Positions 46,069 to 58,121 of a stretch of DNA of 64,000 nt are shown here, piece by piece. Origin of the DNA: Nemertoderma westbladi (lineage: Eukaryota > Xenacoelomorpha > Nemertodermatida > Nemertodermatidae); assembly GCA_032718475.1 (NCBI GenBank), contig JAUCBJ010008915.1, positions 1 to 64,000 of the forward strand, given 5' to 3'. The notes under the pieces are model-generated. The model did not search any database, was not told where the DNA came from, and was given only the letters and a program-made list of their open reading frames with translations. How positions within the stretch are numbered: the stretch's first letter is position 1; each line of letters starts with the position of its first letter. The position numbers were made by a program, and so were the translations under genes.

Positions 46069-46769
46069 TAGGGATGTTGCGAATGTCATATTTTTAACAT
46101 CCGCGGATGCGGATGCGGATGTCTATTAAAACATATATATTTTTGCCTGGCCTCCCTTTTACATCGAGGTTATACCAGCATTTTAATATTATATTCTAAT
46201 CTTATATTAATAAACTAACAAGAGTCTAAGGTTATAGAACAGAATGGGACATAATATAACAAAACAATAATACAACAAACATTTTTTATATTGTTCCCGT
46301 GTATTAGTGTATAACCTGTATGGCCTACAGCTTACGCAGTATTGCATTGCAACATTGTACCGATTCATGGGCATAGGCTGCCCAGTAATGCGTCGTAGGT
46401 CATGTGAGTGGTCGTTGGGTCCTGGTCCTGGCCTTCGTCATGAGGTTTTGGGACATTTGGTCCTGGCATAATACAGTACAGTAGTTTATTTTGCATCTGG
46501 CCAAGTTGATATAAGAAATAATTTTGATATTTAATACTTTGATAATTTTAAGATAAAATAAAAAAAATTTCATAAGGGAAAAAGTAATTATTATTGAAAA
46601 TTTAATTCAGTGGTTGCTGGACCTTCAGACAGGATGCTTGAATAGTGCAGGTAACATCCGCATGTTACATCCGCATGGCATGGGTGCGGATGCGGATGCG
46701 AAAAATCATGCGGATATCCGCGGATGCGGATATCCGCGGATGCGGATGCGGACATTCGCCACATCCCTA
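46069..46769. mobile_element. hAT-like MITE with ATCCGC-repeat subtermini
   Basis: 701 bp with inverted ends TAGGGATGTTGCGAATGTC and, reversed, TAGGGATGTGGCGAATGTC (18 of 19). It is flanked by an exact 8-bp duplication ATAAATAC (46061-46068, 46770-46777), the size made by hAT transposases. Just inside both ends are GCGGAT hexamer repeats (about 46100-46122 and 46684-46750) that can pair. The interior has no coding sequence. Confidence 0.9.
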
Positions 46770-46777
46770 ATAAATAC

Positions 46778-48528
46778 AGCATATTCTGGAACATTTGTTT
46801 ATATCATGAGTAGCTGGGGAAAATACATTACATCTGTTTAATCGTATTTACGTAGCTATTAAAATGTATTCATATATTATTAGCAAGTCGTTAGACTTGA
46901 TTACTGTAAGAAAAAACGGCTACTGGCTACTGACTACTGGCTACTGACTACTGACCTAGAGCAAAAACTGCTCTAACGATTTCGATGAAATTTTGCATGA
47001 ACCATGAAAATGGATTTCTAAGGGTACTTGTGAAATCGCGGTTTAAATTGAAACATCTCAACTTGTTTTATTTCGACAAATAGCCCCTAAACACGAAAAT
47101 TGCCATAGGCGCAATGATAAAAACACCAGCTGGCACTCATGAAAAATGTATAGAGATGGCCAGGTAGGTGTAAAACGCGGATCCGGATACGGATTCCAAA
47201 ATTATCAATTAAGGGAAAGGAGCACGTTACAGTGGCACGTAATTTTAACCAAAACAATAAACTAAAGTCAATGGAACAGGTTATAGTTTTATTTTTGGGA
47301 GTTATAAAAATGTAAAAAAAAATCGACTTCCGTAGGGACAACGTTTCCTTTTTTCTCTAGTCTCTCGACTCTATTAACCTGGCTTGAGCACGGCAGGTAA
47401 AATACATCTGGAATAGTTATAATAAGTTATACACTTTTCCCATGTAATAAATAGTTAATTTTTAATATAACGAAACCAAACAAATTACGAAACTAAACAT
47501 TTCGTTTCATTGAGTCATTTTAATGAATTGTTTATTTATTTCCGCGTAAAGTTTTTTTCGTTACGTTCTTGTTTTCGTTTGGTTATAATTGCATTCCTGC
47601 TTGTGCGTGAAATACACTGAGTGATATTCACAGTTTGCAGTAAATGGGTATTGTGTTGCCAGGAAAAGAAATATAAATTTCGTAATCACTTAATTTGCTG
47701 TGAATATTAGTGGCAGACGTTCACGGCAATTACTTAATTAAGAATTATTATTAAGTTTTTGTTGTGAAAACGAATTAAAGGATCACAATCGTAATATTTG
47801 ACCACCACCATATATGGGCTAGGCTCTTATGGTGGATTACTTGTGGCCTCGATAATAGCGGGATACAGGATAGTTGATGGTGCAGCCAAGTAAGTCTATC
47901 ATATAGTCAATACAATATCAGATATTATTAGCCTAGCTGATTTTAACGTCGTGTTATTAACTCCGAGAACTTTTTGGTATCACGAAGTTACTTTTAAATT
48001 TGTAATGTTTGAAACCCCGAGGTCTTGTACATCTCAAGTGGAACTCCATGGTTGTGATGTTCATCTGCTTTTATCATTTAATTTACTACGGCCGTAACCC
48101 GCAACCTCTGCAAAATCACCAATAAGAATACCAGAGGGGACCGGTACCATAACCTACACAGAGTCGCGCAGCACGCACTAATTACTGGATAGTAATTACC
48201 GTAGTTTCTTTCTGTGGCAGTTGGACAACAACTCTTTCATGCAGAGAGCAGGTTTACTTCATGCCATTGTACACATTGCGCTGCTCATTGTAGATCGATG
48301 TAGAAAGACAATTAGGATACCCTAATTATATTTACGCGAACGACAATAAATTAATCCTAGTCTTATTTAAAGTGTTTATTGTTAGATTTGGCTCCTTGTA
48401 ACATGTAAACTGGTGGAGGGTCTTAAATTGACGTAAAATAAAACAATTTAAGCAAAATCTCTTTAGTTACTGAATTAGTAAGTGGTAAATAATACATTTA
48501 CAAGAAACACAATATTTTACTGTTCAAA
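46778..48528. other. Non-coding stretch with short repeats
   Basis: Contains a GGCTACTGACTACT-type short tandem repeat at about 46918-46955 and a dispersed repeat at about 47195-47310 related to 5690-5905. No gene recognised. Confidence 0.55.
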
Positions 48529-51042
48529 TTATTGTAAAATTGGTGCAATTCTACTTTTTCTCATCTTAGCAAACTTTTTTTCGAACACAACTTTCTCCTG
48601 AAATGGGTCATACGGGAAACATTCGGACTTGGATATCAAAACGCCGCGTTCCCCCTCTCTCGTTTTCTCTGTGTCGTTTGGTGTGCGATATTCTTCCTTC
48701 ATCGACTTGCAACTATCTCCTCCCTTTGTCTTGCGATTCTTTGAATGAATTGGACTCTCTTTATGTGCCGATGTTGGACTCTTTGGAGTGTCCCTGCTCC
48801 TCAAACTCGGCTTGCCATGTGTCCCGTCCATAGGAAGATCTTTCAGAACGTTGGGGAAAAGACTTTTCGGGGCACCAAATTTATCATCTTTTCCTATGCA
48901 TTTTCTCACACCCTCCTGCAGGATATGCATATCCTTAGGAGATACTTTGTCTAAAGACAGATGACCATTCACAAATTGCTTCACCAAGTCCATGCACCTA
49001 TTCTCTATTGTCACTACCCACGGTTGTCCACTAACTGAAGTCTGGGCTGTTGCATCTCTAGTTCTCACCTTCTGGCATCGCACGCAGCATATGCGCTGGA
49101 GACTGGCGTTATCTCTCTTGAGCCAAGCCTCATTTCGTCTCGCCCAACCCGGTAAACTGGCGGGAGTTTGTTTCACGGAATACGGCAGGCCATCCGACGC
49201 AGACCCATTCATCTTCCGCAAATGCGATATAGCACGCGGTGATTCACTGAGAACAGCACCTTCTTCTGATAATCTTACATGATCATTCGTTTGTCGATCA
49301 TATTCGCGAGATTTCCCATAACAAGTCTGAGATTGGTCTCCGACATTTCTCTCTAATCTTTCAATTCTCCTCTTCATTTTTGCATTTGTAGCGCGAAGTT
49401 GCTCGTTAATAATCCGTTCCGTCAAATGACGACTTAACAACTTGCCAGCCATCACATGTATGTCTCCGACCTCAATGGCCCCGGGGGTGTCTGGTGAACA
49501 CTCATACTCACTGAGATCGAGAGGGTTTATTTGATATTCTTTGTCCAGCGGCGGTGATTCTTTGTCCAGTAGAGGCTGGACGATTTCCACGATGTTTCCG
49601 CAATTGGAGTTGGCCTTGCTCTTCCATTCCGCTAACTGAAGGCTCTGAATTTCTATCTTCTCTTTAAACTCAAGATTTTGCAACGTTAGACTTCGATTGC
49701 GTTGTTGGAAGTCACTCTGAATGAAACTTAGAGCTTTTAAAGCCAAGTGCTGTTGAAGTGAATCGTTTTCCAAATCGCATTTCATGCGCTTCATAATTTT
49801 TTCAATATCGCGAACTCTCACAGGGACTTTTTGAAGGTGCGCCTCGTTTGTATACTGTAGGATTTTCTCCGCAGCTTTGGTCCACATATTCTCCTGTTCA
49901 GCTAAAATACCCAGAGAAGCATCATCGTGGAGTTTTGCAATCTCGGCGACACTCCCTCTTATCTCGGTAAACAACTTTTCTCTCTGCCCTACGCCTGTCG
50001 CTTCATGTTTACCTTCATCGGACGTGGCGTCGGATGACTTCATTTTCCTGAGACCACGCTTGAGTTTTATTAAAGCTTCCCGCACCTTTTCTTCAATGTA
50101 ACCAACTCTGACATTGTCTTCTTTCAGTCCCTCCAGTTGCTCTAAGCCCCTTTCCTCTTTGTCTCTAAACCAGTCATGGAGGGACGTTATTAGTTTTTCC
50201 TCCTGTATGTGTCTGCGTTGAAGTTCTGTTGCTTGGTTCCAATACTTAACCATAATAGCCTCTATCGATGACGACAGGCCCTGATCTTCAGTGCTTTCTC
50301 CTTCGACTCCTAGATCGCAAAAATAGCTCTTGATACCATCTGATTTTTTAGACAAATCCCTATGAAAAAAAACAACCTAGTAAGAAGGGAAAAAATAGCA
50401 AGGGGGAACTTTTACATTAATAATAATTTATTGTGTTGTAATTGCACTTTTTTGAATTGAAATTATTCTCTATTGCAGTAACCGCATTTAGCAAATAAAT
50501 AAATTATTGACCATCAATTTTACTCACCTTGAAATCCTATCCAATTCGGCGATGACATCATCCATGGAATTGATTTTAATATCAACGACGACTTCCACAT
50601 TATTTTCAGGTGGACCGGATTTTTTTTCAGTTTCCTTACTGACCAAAAATAAATCAAACGCAGTTTCTTCAGCAATAGACCTCATACTTGCACTTGGCAT
50701 GGTAACTTTACTGCAACCACTGGTCACTTTGGCCCTATGTATGGACGTGGATTTAACATGAATCGTTGAACTTTCCTTGCTGCTGTATGTGTTTGACCAA
50801 GAACCTTGACTGCTGACAATCTGTGAACTTTCTATTGACATATCTTTGGAGCTCGGTACCATAGACCTACTTTGTGATTGTATTAGCGAAACAGATCGAC
50901 CTTTCTTGGGAGATGCACTGCCGATATCCGAGGGTGTTTTATCTTTCGTGATTGAAACTGTAACATTGCGACGGGATTCCACACTACGTCGACTGTGTAT
51001 GGAGGGAGTGTGAGAGTTACTGGAATCACTGTTACACATCAT
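48529..51042 (-). CDS. Hypothetical coiled-coil protein, 781 aa (two exons)
   Basis: Exon 1 (51042-50528) starts ATGATG and ends TCAAG|GTGAGT. Exon 2 (50359-48529) follows the acceptor TTTTTTTTCATAG. The 168-bp intron is removed in phase 2 and the join reads ...AELDRISRDLSKKSDG. The first 140 residues are Ser/Thr-rich and probably disordered. Exon 2 has long helical, heptad-like stretches (EAIMVKYWNQATELQRRHIQEEKL, about 200-420, and RIINEQLRATNAKMKRRIERLERN), a CCVRCQ motif and a basic Ser/Lys-rich tail. I recognise no family. A cytoskeletal or ciliary role would be a guess. Exon 2 has no usable ATG near its start, which supports the spliced model. Confidence 0.75.
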
Positions 51043-51152
51043 CTTAGTATTTTGATCGAAGGTTTACAAATTTACAATCCAGTAGTTAATAGTTATTTGT
51101 GATCTAATCATTTACCACCACCAATTCAAGGTCTGTAAATAAATAAAGCGGA

Positions 51153-53597
51153 CCCTCTCACACTGAGTAACATTTGTCGTGTCTGCCACTTGCGTCTGCA
51201 ACCTGTGTCCACAACTTGTGTCCACAACTTATGTCTGCACCTTGTATACACAACTTGTATCTGCAACTTGTGTCCACAACTTGTGTCTGCAACTTGTATC
51301 CACAACTTGTGTCTGCAACTTGTGTCCACAACTTGTGTCTGCAACTTGTATCCACAACTTGTGTCCACAACTTATGTCTGCACCTTGTATACACAACTTG
51401 TATCTGCAACTTGTGTCCACAACTTGTGTCTGCAACTTGTATCCACAACTTGTGTCTGCAACGTGTGTCCACAACTTGTGTCTGCAACTTGTGTCCCCAA
51501 CTTGTCTCTGCAACTTGTGTCCACCACTTGTGTCTACAACTAGTATCCACAACTTGTGTCTGCAACCTGTGTCCACAACTTGTGTCCACAACTTGTGTCT
51601 GCAACTTGTATCCACAACTTGTGTCTGCAACCTGAGTCCACAACTTGTGTCCACAACTTGTGTCTACAACTAGTATCCACAACTTGTGTCTGCAACCTGA
51701 GTCCACAACTTGTGTCCACAACTTGTGTCCACAACTTGTGTCCACAACTTGTGTCTACAACTAGTATCCACAACTTGTGTCTGCAACTTGTATCCACAAC
51801 TTGTGTCTGCAACTTGTATCCACAACTTGTGTCCACAACTTGTGTCTGCAACTTGTGTCCCCAACTTGTGTCTGCAAACTGTGTCCACAATTACAACTTA
51901 TTTCTGCAACTTGTGTCCACAACTTGTGTCAGCAACCTGTGTACACAATTACAACTTGTGTCTGCAACCTGTGTCCACAACTTGTGTCTGCAACCTGTGT
52001 CCACAACTACAATTTGTGTCTGAAACTTGTGCCTACAACCTGTGTCCACAACTTGTGTCCATAACTTCTGTCCACAATTTGTGTCTGAAACTTGTGCCTG
52101 CAACCTGTGTCCACAACTTGTATCCACAACTTGTGTCTGCAACCTGTGTCCACAACTACAATTTGTGTCTGCAACTTGTGCCTGCAACCTGTGTCCACAA
52201 CTTGTGTCCACAAATTATGTCCACAGCTTGTGTCAACAACTTGTGTCTGCAACCTGTGCCTGCAACCTGTGTCCACAACTACAATTTGTGTCTGCAACTT
52301 GTGCCTACAACCTGTGTCCACAACTTGTGTCCATAACTTCTGTCCACAATTTGTGTCTGAAACTTGTGCCTGCAACCTGTGTCCACAACTTGTATCCACA
52401 ACTTGTGTCTGCAACCTGTGTCCACAACTACAATTTGTGTCTGCAACTTGTGCCTGCAACCTGTGTCCACAACTTGTGTCCACAAATTATGTCCACAGCT
52501 TGTGTCAACAACTTGTGTCTGCAACCTGTGCCTGCAACCTGTGTCCACAACTACAATTTGTGTCTGCAACTTGTGCCTGCAACCTGTGTCCACAACTTGT
52601 GTCCACAAATTATGTCCACAACTTGTGTCAACAACTTGTGTCTGCAACCTGTGCCTGCAACCTGTGTCCACAACTACAACTTGTGTCTTCAACTTGTGCC
52701 TGCAACCTGTGTCTACAACTACAACTTGTGTCTGCAACTTGTGTCCACAACTTGTGTCTGCAACCTGTGTCCACAACTACAACTTGTGTCTGCAGCCTGT
52801 GTCAACAACTTGTGTCCACAACTTGTGTCTGCAACTTGTGTCCACAACTTGTATCTGCAACCTGTGTCCACAACTACAATTTGTGTCTTTAACTTGTGCC
52901 TCCAACCTCTGTCCACAACTCGTGTCTGCAACTTGTGCCTGCAACCTGTGTCCACAACTACAACTTGTGTCTGCAACCTGTGTCCACAACTTCTGTCTGC
53001 AACCTGTGTCCACAACTACAATTGGTGCAAGTTGTGGATACAAGTTGTGGACACAGGGTGTCCACAACTTGTGCCCACAACTTCTGTCGACAACTTGTGT
53101 CTGCAACTTGTGCCTGTTACCTATGTCCACAACTTATGTCGACAACTTGTGTCTGCAACTTGTGCCTGTTACCTATGTCCACAACTACAACTTGTGTCTG
53201 CAACCTATGTCCACAACTACAACTTGTGTCTGCAACTTGTGCCTCAACCTGTGTCCAAAACTACAACTTGTGCCTGCAACCTCTGTCCACAACTTGTGTC
53301 CGCAACTTGCGTCTGCAACCTGTGTCCACAACTATAATTTGTGTCTGCAACTTGTGCCTGCAACCTGTGTCCACAACTTTTTAATGGCTGTAGCAACTTT
53401 TCAAAAATGTTGCAGCATGAGCTGTCGGACTTCCAAATACACAGAAACTTTCATCAAACTTTTGTTGCGAAATGTTGCTGAGATAGTCCAGCAACTTATC
53501 GCTGACCCCCTCACACTAGGCACTTTTTGTACCTCACACAGGAACAAGTTGCATCAACAAAAACTTAATCCGTGTGAGGGGGGGGGGGGGGGGGGGG
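51153..53597. mobile_element. Probable MITE whose interior became a minisatellite array
   Basis: Left end CCCTCTCACACTGAGTAA and right end, reversed, C-run plus TCACACGGATTAAG form an imperfect inverted repeat around the 13-bp array. The right end merges into a 20-G run (53578-53597), apparently an expansion of the terminal G stretch. No target duplication identified, so element status is inferred. Confidence 0.45.
51181..53378. repeat. 13-bp minisatellite array, about 2.2 kb
   Basis: Basic unit CCACAACTTGTGT alternating with CTGCAACTTGTGT, about 165 copies. From about 51890 a 6-bp variant insert (CAACTA) appears regularly. A 272-bp higher-order duplication is clear (52026-52297 against 52298-52569). 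At 53028-53057 about 30 bp is inverted relative to the rest. Because 13 is not a multiple of three and the unit lacks stops in most frames, long ORFs appear on both strands. These are repeat artefacts and are not called as genes. Confidence 0.97.
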
Positions 53598-54049
53598 TGC
53601 TAAGTTATTCTTCGAAATATTTGGTATTGTTCTTGACCTATGGTACTTTTGTAGGCCTACATTGTACATTACTCTGGATTGTATTAGTTTCCATAGTACT
53701 ACAGTACCGACACGTGTAGCACTAGTGAACTAAGGCTATCACATAGTAGGTATTTCAAGACAGGCCCGTGGTATGGTCTCCTCTTTGGAAATTAGTCATT
53801 GACTAAAAAACCCGATTGATGCAAAAAAAATTGAGCACCATACTGATTGTGGTGCTTAAAATTAATTCAGACACGATTCCATTTCAATATACATGTAAGA
53901 TATACAAAATGTTCTAAAGTGTTCTTGATGTTAGCTAGTGTTTTTTTCAAGGGTAGCTATAGTGTTTTTGAAAAAAATTACAGATTAAAAAAATAAACTT
54001 TAATGTGTGTTTTGTTATTGATTAATGTTAAGCAACATTGGTAGATATT
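53598..54049. other. AT-rich intergenic DNA
   Basis: No coding potential or repeat family recognised apart from ACTAGCTA-like words. Confidence 0.5.
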
Positions 54050-54059
54050 CATTTTTATG

Positions 54060-54519
54060 GAACAGTTCCGTATGCAGTCGCATTTTCTAAAAAAAATTTA
54101 TGGAATATATTGGCATAGGCCTATATTATGACTAATTTAGAATTAAATTACCATCATTGACTTCTTCACAACATTTAAAAAAAATATTGCGCTCTAGAAC
54201 ACAATATTAGCTAATTTCAGAACATTAGCTACCGCTAATAAAAAATCAAGGTACTGTATTTTTTTTATTTTTTTTTTATTTTTGTTAACAGTTCCATATA
54301 GCACAACATTTGTATAACATAAATCATTGTAACCATGGCAACAGAGTAGAGTTCTAGAACAAAATATAATTATTAAAACACTATTCTAGAATATAAATAA
54401 AATAAAAAATATAATGTTCTAGAACGCAAAAAAATGTGGTGATATTACTATGCAAAAAGTACATAATTTCATTAATGAATATGAAAATTTCAATTGCGAC
54501 TGCATACGGAACTCTAGCC
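54060..54519. mobile_element. Fold-back/MITE element with 10-bp flanking repeat
   Basis: Inverted ends share AGTTCCGTATGCAGTCGCA exactly (54064 onward; reversed, ending at 54512). The outermost bases are less alike. CATTTTTATG occurs on both sides (54050-54059, 54520-54529) and may be the target duplication. The interior is AT-rich with GTTCTAGAAC motifs. Its right end (GGCTAGAGTTCCG when reversed) resembles the left end of the element at 30216, suggesting one superfamily. Confidence 0.75.
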
Positions 54520-54529
54520 CATTTTTATG

Positions 54530-55570
54530 TTAGTTAGTTGTTAAAGATACTTCTTTTCACGAACTGTCAGAATTAACAAGAAAGAAACATCCTGTTTATC
54601 CAATATGAAATGTAATTAATTACTCCATTACTCCAATTACTACTGTTGTTTGGCTTTGCATTATCAATTTTATTCTAGAATTATATATTTTTGTTGCTAT
54701 GGTTACTTACATAAATAAATTAAATTTCAATTTATTTAAATTTCAATTTAATTTCTTATTCTAATGCTTATTTATTTCATATTTCTTATTCTTATTGACA
54801 AATATATTGGATTAAATTACATTTTTAATTTTTTTACAAGCTAATAAAAAGTACTAGCTAAAACAAAATCGAAATTACTGGCTACCATATTACTGTCAGA
54901 TGGACAAAAATATTTGTTCTAGAACGAAAAACCCCAAGATATAAACCGATAATCACTAATAATTTTAATCATTTTTTTTTTAATTTAGGCATAGATACTA
55001 TACTAATGACCTCAATTACTCCACAGAAAAATATTAAATAACTATCTTTTAATAACTAGCTATGTAAATCACTAGCTATACCATAAAAGATAAACCGGTA
55101 GCCATGTTTCAAAACAATAATTCTATCAAAATACAAATTTATTGTTTTTGAAAAACACTAGCTACTGTAGTAGCTATTATAAAAAAAACTAGCTACCGGT
55201 ACAATATAAAAATTATTAGATTCACAAAATTGTATGCCTTAATAACATACATTGTATCGAAAAAGTAACAATTTTAACATTTTAACAATAGGTAACAACT
55301 TAAGCCATAGCATAAGACGTTGTGTATATTTTATGTGAGTTTTTACTTGTAATTTTAAATCGATGATTTTATTGTTCAATCGCTGCTATGACTGTGATGT
55401 CTCCGCGATATCCTAATAATATAATATAATATAATATAATATATATAATCTAAGAATCAAGAGTAATCTATTGACTTTTTGGGCTTCACTCACTCGACAA
55501 ACTTACAGCAGCTTCATGTTTATACAAAATTTAGCTAAACAAGTAGGTCTACAAGTAGGTAGCAGCAGCG
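54530..55570. other. AT-rich non-coding DNA with CTAGCTA words
   Basis: No gene recognised. Many short ACTAGCTA and GTTCTAGAAC words and a TATAATA microsatellite near 55415-55450. Confidence 0.5.
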
Positions 55571-55928
55571 TGAGGCTGACAGCAAGTCCCTAAACGATGC
55601 GCTAGATAGGAGCCTACCATATCGTTCAATATTACGACTAGGCAAACCCCGAGAGGATGGATCTCCACGCCCAACCCTTGTGACGTTCTCTTCACCAGAA
55701 GAGGCTACAAATGTTCTTGAGCTAAGATCGTTCATGTACCGAAATATGACTCTTTATTTCGACCGTGACCTTTCGGCTTTTGAACGTGAAATGGCTTTCA
55801 AAGCCCGCCAAAGACGACGTGAGTCAGGATCGAGGCATAACAGAAACTCCACCCTTAACAGAGCCGTTACAACTGAGAAAGTCAGTAATATGGTGACGGA
55901 TCATGATGAGGCTACAGCGATGGATTGA
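55571..55928 (+). pseudogene. LINE ORF1 C-terminal remnant
   Basis: In frame with the stop at 55926-55928, the strand reads EADSKSLNDALDRSL, then RLGKPREDGSPRPTLVTF, FYMYRNMTLYFDRDLSAFEREMAF-like sequence and a basic KARQRRRESG. The RLGK-PR-DG and DLSxxERE patterns are usual for ORF1 proteins that bind element RNA. The N-terminal part was not found upstream. Confidence 0.6.
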
Positions 55929-57695
55929 CTAGTGGTCCCACATTTTGAGCCCATCTATTACCCAACTGAACTGTCTGAGCCCACCTGTACGTATACACTG
56001 CCAAACCCCATCGACCCTGATGGAAATGAACTGTATAACATGCCATTGGCCCCCTCCAACCCAGACAGCAATCGGACAGAACTCATTGACCGGGACATCA
56101 ATCCATTGGTCCATGCCAACCTCGACAGTTATCTGCCAATCCCCCCCGCCACTCCAATTGTTTTGTCTGACCCTCAAATCAATGGCACTGTGATACGCAC
56201 TGAGTGGATGTCGCTTCCATTTATTATAAACAACAATGTAAATGGGTATGAAGGAAAGCATAAAATACTGCGGGAATGGGTGGAAATATATGATAATGTT
56301 GCTGTAGTTACGATTCAAGAGTCAAAACTAAAAGCTGATGTCTCTGATGGGAGCATTACAATTGATGATTTTTATCTTTTTCGGCTTGATAGAGACATTG
56401 CTAACTTCAAGGAAAATGGGGGTGGAGGTCTAATCACTTATGTAAGCAAAATGTGGTGTAATACAAAACCTAGCATAATTGCTGCTGTCTCCAAGCCTGA
56501 TTGTGAAGCCTTAGCTCTGGTCTGTCGTCCAAGATACCTTCCATCGAAATACAACTCCATTGTTATTGTCAATATCGAATATCTACATACGACCAAATGC
56601 AAAAAGACCAATAGCAAGAAAGGAGCTACGTAAAGTGATGAACACCATCATGGTATCCAAACCAAAAGGATACTTGATTATTATCGGTGATGTAAACCAA
56701 CCAAAAGTGAATTACTTAGACTCTCTTAATCTAGTGAATATGGTCAATGAGTTTACATTTATTCGTTCAGAATCACAATTAGATGTGGCCTATGTCACTG
56801 ATGCCTACCCATATCATTGCTCCACATCAGCTCCTATTGGTAGAGTGGATGATCATAAGTCTATCTTTCTTCAACCAAAAATTGACTGCAGCAATGCATA
56901 TAAACCTAAACCTAGCTACAAAAAGGCTCGTGTTTTCAGCGAGGAAAAAATTGCTGAAGTAAAACAAATTTTTGATGAAACAAATTGGAATGTTTTCCAA
57001 GACACCACTAGTCTAGATAAAAGTGTGGAAGCTACAGAGAGCTATATAAAGTATATCTTTGATCAACACTTACCTCTAACTAAGATGAAAGTACATAACT
57101 TTCACATACGTCAACCTATTCCTGGTGTTAAAGGTATTCTAGCTGAGAAAAAGAAAGCTATTAGCATGTAAGGATAATGTTAAGAGAAATGAGTGCCAGA
57201 GAAAAATCAACAAACTGATCTTTGATAAACGGCAAATGGAATTCACCAATATGCCAAAAACTCAACTGTACAAACTATCTGATACCTGTATAAGGAAAAA
57301 ACACCAAGTTCATAAATTTGATGAAAATGAAGTCGAGAGTCTTAATAATTTCTTCACTAGATTTAACGAGGATGTGAATAAGGATGAGCCTATATATAAT
57401 GGTACCACCTATGATAATGATATTCATGTTGATCCGATTGTGGTTGAGAAATTAATACGTAAATTGAAACCGAATACAGCCCAAGGTAGTAGCATTGTTT
57501 CTGCAATTTGCTATAAAACCTTTGCAAAAGAACTTTCTATACCTTATGCTTCACTATTCAGAGATAGTTTCCATCAACAAAAATACCCGCAATGTTGGAA
57601 TACGTCTTTGACATCTGCCTTACCTAAAAGATGTGATTCATCATTTTCGGATAAAACCAGCTTCAGACCAGTATGTGTTACTCCTTTGAGTTCTA

Positions 57696-58121
57696 GGTGT
57701 TTAGACAGATTGGCTCTAGATATATTTCGTAATGCAAGTAAATCCACTGACGATATTTTTCAATTTGCATACAAAAAAGGTTATTCTACAGCTGATGCGA
57801 TCTTATACCTCCTTCATCAGATTACAAAAGCGTTAGATGAAAGACACACAATTGTAAAATGTTTATTCATAGACTACTCATCTGCTTTTAACACAGTGTT
57901 ACAAAACAAGTTTTTAAACAGACTTTTAGACGAATTACCAATAGAGATGCGTTGGTTGGCCAGCTGGCTTCACTCATACATGAGTGGTTTCTCTCAATCG
58001 GTTAAATCTGGAAAAAACATATCTTCCTCTATTTCACTGAAAGTTGGTTTTCCCCAAGGGGGTCCTCTTAGTGGACCTTTGTTTACCAAAGACACTGATG
58101 AAATTCGAGCTGACGATGGAT
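57696..58121 (+). repeat. 426-bp direct duplication, first copy
   Basis: Practically identical to 58962-59387 (offset 1,266 bp). I saw one difference, GACGAT here against GATGAT in the second copy. After 58121 the sequence diverges into non-LINE DNA. Confidence 0.93.

Noticed and set aside
51174-53719. Many long ORFs (up to about 450 codons) on both strands encoding Cys-rich 13-residue repeats
   Set aside because: They are the 13-bp minisatellite read in every frame. Frames are equally open on both strands and start codons fall anywhere in the unit.
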